This document shows, one piece after another, positions 5,714 through 10,027 of a stretch of DNA of 10,027 nt. The stretch comes from CAZAFM01 sp964484395 (GTDB lineage: Bacteria > Campylobacterota > Campylobacteria > Campylobacterales > CAZAFM01), in assembly GCA_964484395.1 (NCBI GenBank), contig CAZAFM010000079.1, positions 1 to 10,027 of the forward strand, written 5' to 3'. The notes beneath the pieces are model-generated. The model saw nothing but the letters and a program-made list of their open reading frames with translations, was not told the origin of the DNA and did no database searches. The translations under genes and the position numbers were made by a program. Within the stretch, counting starts at the first letter, position 1. Each line of letters opens with the position of its first letter.

Positions 5714-5997
5714 CTGCATTCAAGGATGTTTTTCATCTCTATATGCTTGTCTCTTTCTTATGAATTCTCTTGATTTATTTTATCAAGATTATTCCGTTTT
5801 AGGCTTACAGGGGTTATAGCTTAGAAGAATCAGAGTTTTACTTTTTATAGATCAAATCGAAAACAACAGAGATAAGCTTCTGATTTGCTTCTAAGGGGAT
5901 GTTTGGGATTTTGGGGAAACTACCAGATTTTTCTATTAACAAGGTGTAGCGGTATAGTTTTCTATATTAGGAGTTGTGGCAAAAAGATTAATGGTTT
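5714..5997. other. Spacer without a recognisable gene
   Basis: Between the ycjX promoter and the peroxiredoxin terminator I see no frame with a ribosome site and protein-like composition on either strand. It contains a 7-bp inverted repeat (TCTTGAT 5768-5774, ATCAAGA 5782-5788, loop of seven) with no T-run, and a G-rich patch around 5896-5920. It could hold a small RNA or a decayed gene, but nothing positive supports that. Confidence 0.5.
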
Positions 5998-6019
5998 AAA
6001 AGGGGAAAAGTCCCCTTTT
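5998..6019 (-). terminator. Terminator of the peroxiredoxin gene
   Basis: AAAAGGGGA (5998-6006) pairs perfectly with TCCCCTTTT (6011-6019) around a four-base loop. On the minus strand the stem ends in four T, right after the gene's TAA. On the plus strand five T follow, so it could work in both directions. The T-tract is short because it lies inside the stem. Confidence 0.65.
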
Positions 6020-6023
6020 TATA

Positions 6024-6722
6024 TTAAGCAAGTATCTCATCTAAAGTAATATAATCACCTACTCTCCCAGTCATCTTCTCTTCATCTGTATTAACAGGAA
6101 GTGTTTTTTTACCAGGAACCCATCCTGCGGGACATACTTCACCAGTTGTTGTAGCATGTTGCCATGCTCTTATCTGTCTGATGAACTCTTTTACATTCCT
6201 ACCAACCATTGGCGCTTGTACTTCTTCTGCCACTATCACACCCTCTGGATTTATCAGGAACCTACCTCTTAGAGCTACGCCCTGCCCTTCTATATAGACA
6301 CCAAACTTACGGCTAACCTCACCAGTAGGATCAGCACCTATGGTCATAGTTAAACCTTCTAGAATCGGTTCTGTCTCATGAAATCTTTTGTGCGAGAAGT
6401 GGGTATCAGTAGAAACCGCTAGTACTTTAACCCCAAGCTCTCCTTCTATTTCGTCCATGTGAGCATTCATCGCAGCTATCTCTGTTGGGCATACGAAAGT
6501 AAAATCAGCTGGATAAAAGCAGACAACTGCCCATCTTCCTTCATAATCCTCACTACTTACATCTTTGTAGCTTCTTGTTTTTGCATCATAAGCCTTCATT
6601 TTGAATTCTGGCATCTGTTGTAGAACTAATGACATATTTACACTCTCCTTTTTATTTTCTACTATTTCTTCTCTCTCTTGAGTTGTAGTTTTCTCAAGAG
6701 GTTTTACGCTTGAGCAAGACAT
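6024..6722 (-). CDS. 2-Cys peroxiredoxin, AhpC/Prx1 type
   Basis: Reduces H2O2, organic peroxides and probably peroxynitrite in the cytosol, through a peroxidatic cysteine that forms a disulfide with the resolving cysteine of the partner subunit. In the 232-residue form, YPADFTFVCPTE (70-81) holds the peroxidatic C78 with P71 and T75; R154 completes the active site; GEVCPAGW (194-201) holds the resolving C197. STDTHFSHKRFH (104-115) is also typical of AhpC. Two starts are possible. The ATG at 6722 has AGGAGG four bases upstream and adds 29 residues (MSCSSVKPLE...) not usual in the family. The ATG at 6635 (MSLVLQQ, 203 residues) matches the family N-terminus and has AAGGAG nine bases upstream. 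I give the longer span because its ribosome site lies just after the candidate promoter. No ahpF or thioredoxin reductase gene is adjacent, so the reductant is unknown. Confidence 0.9.
   Translation of the reverse strand: MSCSSVKPLEKTTTQEREEIVENKKESVNMSLVLQQMPEFKMKAYDAKTRSYKDVSSEDYEGRWAVVCFYPADFTFVCPTEIAAMNAHMDEIEGELGVKVLAVSTDTHFSHKRFHETEPILEGLTMTIGADPTGEVSRKFGVYIEGQGVALRGRFLINPEGVIVAEEVQAPMVGRNVKEFIRQIRAWQHATTTGEVCPAGWVPGKKTLPVNTDEEKMTGRVGDYITLDEILA
6633..6650 (-). promoter_or_regulatory. Internal ribosome site and alternative start of the peroxiredoxin
   Basis: On the minus strand AAGGAG (6645-6650) stands nine bases before ATG (6633-6635), inside the longer reading frame. The protein from here starts MSLVLQQMPEF, where AhpC proteins normally begin. 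Confidence 0.6.
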
Positions 6723-6757
6723 TGCGCCTCCTTTTTTTTGAAAACATCAAAATTATA
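6723..6757 (-). promoter_or_regulatory. Promoter and first ribosome site of the peroxiredoxin
   Basis: A perfect TATAAT reads on the minus strand at 6752-6757. The predicted start near 6745 leaves a leader of about 23 bases with AGGAGG (6727-6732) four bases before the ATG at 6722. No clear -35 is seen, but the AT palindrome at 6776-6785 lies over that position. Confidence 0.5.
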
Positions 6758-6775
6758 GTAAAAAGTTTCTTAATT

Positions 6776-6785
6776 AATAATTATT
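6776..6785. promoter_or_regulatory. AT-rich palindrome upstream of the peroxiredoxin -10 box
   Basis: AATAATTATT is a perfect 10-bp palindrome placed about 18 bases upstream of the -10 box. Its sequence loosely resembles the core of PerR/Fur-type boxes (TTATAAT.ATTATAA), the regulators that usually control AhpC genes. The region is very AT-rich, so the match may be chance. Confidence 0.25.
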
Positions 6786-6850
6786 CTTTTTTAGTAACTT
6801 TTATTTTCTATAATATCAAACAGATGTCTTCAATAACAATGTCAGCACAT

Positions 6851-6879
6851 TTGCCATAGCTACAAGTATATAGTATTAT
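6851..6879 (+). promoter_or_regulatory. Candidate promoter of the lactate dehydrogenase gene
   Basis: TTGCCA (6851-6856) and TATTAT (6874-6879) are 17 bases apart, the standard spacing. The predicted start near 6886 leaves a leader of about 75 bases before the ATG at 6962. A TATACT at 6893-6898 is an alternative -10 without a clear -35. Confidence 0.4.
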
Positions 6880-6961
6880 TACCATTAGAATTTATACTGT
6901 AAGCAGTAATTTAAGTCCATTTTTATGAGTATACACTATAGTGAAAAGAAAAAGGGGTAAT

Positions 6962-7900
6962 ATGATTTCAAACAGAGTTGGCGTTGTTGGTGCAGGGAAT
7001 GTTGGTTCAGCGATTGTGAATGCTATGTTGCTTTTGGGTGTTTCTAGAGAGATAGTTTTTTATAATAGAACTCTACAAAGAGCTGAGGCTGAGGCGTGGG
7101 ATATATCAGATGGGATACCATTGACAAATGAGTGTACCATAAAGCCAACTGATAAGTACAGTGATCTTTCTCGTTGTGACATAGTGGTAGTTACTGTAGG
7201 AGCTAAACAAAAAGAGGGTCAAAGCAGACTTGACCTCTTAAAAACAAACGCCAGTATCATCAAAGATGTGGTTAAAAATCTTGATGAGTATGCACCTAAT
7301 GCAAAAATAGTACTTGTGTCAAACCCAGTAGATATAATAACCAGAGTTGCTCTGAGTTATTCAAAGAGAGCATCAAATCTTGTCTTTGGCTCAGGAACTA
7401 TTCTTGATACTGCCAGACTTAGGGATTATATAGGAAAAGTCCTAAAACTAAATAGAAAAAACATACACGCATATATTATAGGTGAGCACGGAGATAGTGA
7501 GTTTGTACCTTGGTCAAACGCTTATGTAAGTTCCATAAAGCTTGAAAACTATCCGCTTGAAGGTTTATCGCTTGAGGAACTCAAAAAAGAGTCACTTCTC
7601 TCCACAAAAAAAAGAGCATACAGCATAATATCTAGAAAAGGCTACACAAACTATGGTATAGGTGTGTCAACTGCTAAGCTTGTCAAGAGTATCCTTCGGG
7701 ATGAGAGGAAGATTTTACCTATATCTTATTTGGCAAGTGAGGAGTATGGACTGACTGATGGAACCGTATTAAGTCTACCATGCGTAGTAGGTAGAGATGG
7801 TGTGCATAAAGAACTCTTTTTAGAACTAGAAGATAGTGAAAAATCCAAACTTCTAGACTCTGCAAAAAGTCTAGAAGATGTGTATCACTCTATAGTCTAA
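6962..7900 (+). CDS. ldh: L-lactate dehydrogenase-family 2-hydroxyacid dehydrogenase
   Basis: A 312-residue cytosolic enzyme that should interconvert a 2-oxoacid (pyruvate or similar) and its L-2-hydroxyacid with a nicotinamide cofactor. Visible: the Rossmann motif GAGNVG (10-15); the mobile loop KQKEGQSRLDLL with Q83 at the site that separates LDH (Gln) from malate dehydrogenase (Arg) and catalytic R89; GSGTILDTARLR (143-154) with D149 and R152; GEHGDSEFVPWS (174-185) with H176. Thus the active site is complete and LDH-like. Length is normal. The cofactor strand ends FYNRTLQR (33-40), where NAD-linked LDHs have an acidic residue, so the cofactor may be NADP(H). I chose the ATG at 6962 because AAAGGGG (6951-6957) precedes it; an in-frame GTG at 6941 has no ribosome site. 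The annotated LDH of C. jejuni (Cj1167) is, as I recall, not the main lactate enzyme, so the substrate is uncertain. Confidence 0.85.
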   Translation: MISNRVGVVGAGNVGSAIVNAMLLLGVSREIVFYNRTLQRAEAEAWDISDGIPLTNECTIKPTDKYSDLSRCDIVVVTVGAKQKEGQSRLDLLKTNASIIKDVVKNLDEYAPNAKIVLVSNPVDIITRVALSYSKRASNLVFGSGTILDTARLRDYIGKVLKLNRKNIHAYIIGEHGDSEFVPWSNAYVSSIKLENYPLEGLSLEELKKESLLSTKKRAYSIISRKGYTNYGIGVSTAKLVKSILRDERKILPISYLASEEYGLTDGTVLSLPCVVGRDGVHKELFLELEDSEKSKLLDSAKSLEDVYHSIV

Positions 7901-8003
7901 GGACACTTCTTAGTCTATGTTTTAGCAAGTATCAGAAATAACTAGAGACAGCATAAGCTCTCTTTAATCTTCACTCACTAAAGTAGAGCAAAGAGATAAC
8001 TAT

Positions 8004-8020
8004 AGGAGGTTACTAGTATG
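8004..8020 (+). promoter_or_regulatory. Strong ribosome site of the CHAD gene
   Basis: AGGAGGT (8004-8010) lies seven bases before ATG (8018-8020), the consensus sequence and distance. The 117 bases after ldh contain no convincing terminator or promoter, so read-through from ldh is possible. Confidence 0.65.
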
Positions 8021-8833
8021 GCTTACCATATCAATCTTTCCAAAAATATAGAAAAAGAAGTTCAAGATGCACTTGATTTTTATCTTTTAGATGTCCTGCA
8101 TACGCTCAGTGATAGTAAAATCACCCAAGCAAAAAAGATACACAATATAAGAAAAAGTTTCAAAAAAATAAGAGCTATTCTAAAACTAGCAAAATACGAC
8201 CTCAAAGATAGAGAGACCTATGTAACTCAAAACAACTACTACAAATACGCCGGAAAAAGATTCTCAGATTCAAGGGATCACCTAGTTCTTAAAAAAACAC
8301 TCAACAAAATAGCAGAAAAATACGACATAAAGGATAAAATAGAATTTAGCAGTCTTGAAAGCCTAAATACTAATGTCAATAGTGATAAATTCACAGTTTT
8401 GGAAAAAGAGATTCAACTAAAAAGAGAGTACCTCAATATCTACAAACTAAAAAAGAAAAAAAGACCGCTAAAAGCTGGACTAAAAAAAATCTACAAAAAA
8501 CTCATAAAAAACAGAAAAAAAGCCTATAGTACCTATAAAGATAGTGATTTTCATGAATGGAGAAAAGCTACAAAAAACTATATGTATCAATCAAAACTAT
8601 TCAAAAACACTCTTCCAAAAAAGCTCAAAAAAAAGACAAAGAAGCTCAAAAAGCTTGCTGACCTGCTTGGACTTGACCACGACATTAGTGTATTAAAAGA
8701 GTTTATTCTTAATCAAAACAAAAAAAACACCTCAATAATATACTACCTAGAAAGAGAGCAGAGTATTTTGAGAGCTGAGGCCTCTAAGATAAGATTGGAA
8801 GCTTTAAAAAAAATCCACAAGAAGCACTTATAA
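8018..8833 (+). CDS. CHAD-domain protein
   Basis: A 271-residue all-helical, very lysine-rich protein that is almost entirely one CHAD domain. CHAD domains bind inorganic polyphosphate, and several have been shown to locate to polyphosphate granules. The internal duplication of the family is visible: KKIHNIRKSFKKIRAILKL (39-57) with H42 and R45, then SDSRDHLVLKK (83-93), repeated as DFHEWRKATKNYMYQSKLF (177-195) with H179 and R182, then LGLDHDISVLKEF (217-229). The conserved histidines and the basic face needed for polyphosphate are present. No CYTH (triphosphatase) domain is attached, so this is a stand-alone CHAD protein without predicted catalysis. No ppk or ppx gene is in the window. The MgtC/DUF4010 gene follows after 45 bases and is probably co-transcribed. 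Confidence 0.85.
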   Translation: MAYHINLSKNIEKEVQDALDFYLLDVLHTLSDSKITQAKKIHNIRKSFKKIRAILKLAKYDLKDRETYVTQNNYYKYAGKRFSDSRDHLVLKKTLNKIAEKYDIKDKIEFSSLESLNTNVNSDKFTVLEKEIQLKREYLNIYKLKKKKRPLKAGLKKIYKKLIKNRKKAYSTYKDSDFHEWRKATKNYMYQSKLFKNTLPKKLKKKTKKLKKLADLLGLDHDISVLKEFILNQNKKNTSIIYYLEREQSILRAEASKIRLEALKKIHKKHL

Positions 8834-8867
8834 TACTATATACAGATCTTATCAATTATGAATAGCA

Positions 8868-8881
8868 AAGGATAGAAAATG
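8868..8881 (+). promoter_or_regulatory. Ribosome site of the MgtC/DUF4010 gene
   Basis: AAGGA (8868-8872) stands six bases before ATG (8879-8881), fixing the start. A TATAAT at 8829-8834 overlaps the stop codon of the CHAD gene and could give this gene its own transcript. Confidence 0.55.
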
Positions 8882-10027
8882 GAACTATTAGAAGTAAAAG
8901 AGCTTGCAGTAGCTATCGTTCTTGGCTTTATGATTGGATTGCAGAGGGAACTTAGCTTTCATAGACATGACAGAGATGTCTTTATGGGTGCTAGAAGCTT
9001 TAGTATTATCTCTTTAATTGGGTATCTTTCTACCAAACTATATCAACTATACCCTCTTGTTTTAATAATAATCTCTATAACTATAGGCTCTTTTCTAGTT
9101 GCATTCTATATCATTAGAGCTATCAAAAACAAATACAATAAAGGAAACACAACTGAGCTTAGTGCGCTTGTAGCCTTTATATTGGGACTTTTGGTTACAG
9201 ATCATCTTGAATTAGCAGTATTTAGTGCGGTTATCTTGATAGCCCTTCTTGAGGTAAAACCAAAAATTATGTCAATAAAAGAGGAGATAAAAAGCAAAGA
9301 TGTAAAATCAGCTATTCTTTTTGCACTGATGACATTTGTTGTACTACCTGTTTTGCCAGATAAGACTATTGATCCTTATGGACTAATAAATCCTACACAT
9401 ATATGGATGATGGTTATCTTAATATCTGGGCTTTCGTTTATTGGATACATTTCTACGAGGCTCATAGATACTTCAAAAGGTCTTATAATGATGGGTCTTT
9501 TTGGAGGTCTAGCATCTTCAACTGCTACTACCCTCACACTCTCAAAAAAAGCAACACATAACAAAGAAGCTACCAAGTCATTAGCAATAGCCATTGCTCT
9601 AGCTTGTAGTACTATGTTTTTGAGAGTTGTTATTTGGACCTTTATTTTTAGTAGAGAGATTTTTCAAGTAGTTGTTTTTCCCTATATCCTAGCTACACTT
9701 ACAGGATATGCACTCATCTACTTTCTCTATACCAAAACAGATAAACAAATAGTCTCAGAAGAGATAGTCTTTTCTAATCCACTAGAGTTTTCTGAGGCAC
9801 TTAAAATGGGTGTTATTTTTGGTGTTATATTTGGTGCTCTATCACTAATTAACAACTATTCAGGAGATATTGGGGTTTATCTAGCTTCATTTTTATCTGG
9901 ACTTAGTGATGTTGATGCTATTGTTTTATCTCTTTCAGAGCTTTTTAGGAATGAAGAGATAGTCGCCACCACAGCTACTATAGGAATAATCCTAGCATCT
10001 ATTGCAAATACTGTTACAAAAATAGCT
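8879..10027 (+). CDS. MgtC/SapB-DUF4010 family integral membrane protein, 3' end missing
   Basis: The frame is open from the ATG to the last base of the window (383 codons, no stop), so the C-terminus is cut off. The N-terminal part resembles the MgtC/SapB domain: helix 8-22 ending GLQREL, then GARSFSIISLIGYLS (37-51), and further helices at about 58-80 and 95-125. The remainder matches DUF4010: GGLASSTATTLTLSKKA (209-225), SGLSDVDAIVLSL (340-352) and ASIANTVTKIA (373-383), with helices at about 145-160, 174-193, 235-256, 264-284 and 308-324. In all, some ten membrane segments are expected. MgtC itself affects Mg2+ starvation survival and F-type ATPase; the role of the DUF4010 group is unknown, though transport is often assumed. 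Only a few residues are probably missing, since family members end soon after the ...N...K motif. Confidence 0.85.
   Translation, partial: MELLEVKELAVAIVLGFMIGLQRELSFHRHDRDVFMGARSFSIISLIGYLSTKLYQLYPLVLIIISITIGSFLVAFYIIRAIKNKYNKGNTTELSALVAFILGLLVTDHLELAVFSAVILIALLEVKPKIMSIKEEIKSKDVKSAILFALMTFVVLPVLPDKTIDPYGLINPTHIWMMVILISGLSFIGYISTRLIDTSKGLIMMGLFGGLASSTATTLTLSKKATHNKEATKSLAIAIALACSTMFLRVVIWTFIFSREIFQVVVFPYILATLTGYALIYFLYTKTDKQIVSEEIVFSNPLEFSEALKMGVIFGVIFGALSLINNYSGDIGVYLASFLSGLSDVDAIVLSLSELFRNEEIVATTATIGIILASIANTVTKIA

Noticed and set aside
5768..5788. 7-bp inverted repeat TCTTGAT/ATCAAGA as terminator of the peroxiredoxin unit
   Set aside because: No T-run follows on the minus strand, and a better terminator stands directly after the gene at 5998-6019.
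5896..5920. Three G-runs (GGGG, GGG, GGGG) as a G-quadruplex
   Set aside because: A fourth G-run at loop distance is missing.
6941..6961. GTG at 6941 as the start of ldh, adding MKRKRGN
   Set aside because: No ribosome site lies before it, and its codons contain the AAAGGGG site of the ATG at 6962, where LDH proteins normally begin.
7944..7965. Hairpin after ldh (AGAGA/AGC pairing with GCT/TCTTT) as a terminator
   Set aside because: The stem is interrupted by a C-C mismatch, includes a G-T pair and has only three T, so it is too weak to call.
9376..9594. Minus-strand open frame inside the MgtC/DUF4010 gene
   Set aside because: Antisense to a conserved membrane-protein segment holding the STATT motif; no independent support.
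1..10027. Defence, phage or mobile-element island
   Set aside because: No transposase, integrase, toxin-antitoxin, restriction or CRISPR gene and no direct-repeat boundaries were found; gene content is housekeeping and stress related.

Overview
The window looks like a chromosomal stretch from a member of the Campylobacterota (Epsilonproteobacteria), probably a marine or salt-adapted one. This is an inference. It rests on the AT-rich, AAA/ATA/CTA-heavy codon use, the FlgK tail of the type seen in that group, the Campylobacterota-like LDH-type dehydrogenase, and an ectoine hydroxylase, which points to salt stress. No rRNA, tRNA, CRISPR array, insertion sequence or phage gene is visible, and the genes are intact apart from the two cut by the window edges.

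Layout. (1) Positions 1-2170, plus strand: the 3' end of flgK, then three overlapping genes: a DHH/DHHA1 phosphoesterase, an unrecognised acidic 88-residue protein, and purN. (2) Positions 2171-3295, plus strand: a self-contained unit with its own -10 box, leader hairpin, perfect Shine-Dalgarno, ectD (ectoine hydroxylase) and terminator. (3) Positions 3283-5713, minus strand: ycjX-ycjF, a P-loop NTPase and its DUF697 membrane partner, coupled by an ATGA overlap and preceded by a TATAAT box. (4) Positions 5714-6023: spacer with no convincing gene. (5) Positions 5998-6785, minus strand: a 2-Cys peroxiredoxin of the AhpC type with two in-frame, well-supported starts, its promoter and its terminator. 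(6) Positions 6851-10027, plus strand: an L-lactate dehydrogenase-family gene, a CHAD-domain protein, and a MgtC/DUF4010 membrane protein that runs off the window.

Functional reading. The window is a set of small housekeeping and stress units rather than one large system. Stress themes recur: osmolyte modification (EctD), peroxide removal (peroxiredoxin), a YcjX/YcjF pair (in enterobacteria this pair belongs to the phage-shock response), and a polyphosphate-type CHAD protein. The points most worth a second look are ectD without ectABC beside it, the LDH-family enzyme whose cofactor loop reads Asn-Arg-Thr where an acidic residue is expected, the double start of the peroxiredoxin, the alternative hairpins after ectD, and two short peptide duplications at the N-termini of YcjX and YcjF. 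I did not find a clearly new multi-gene system.
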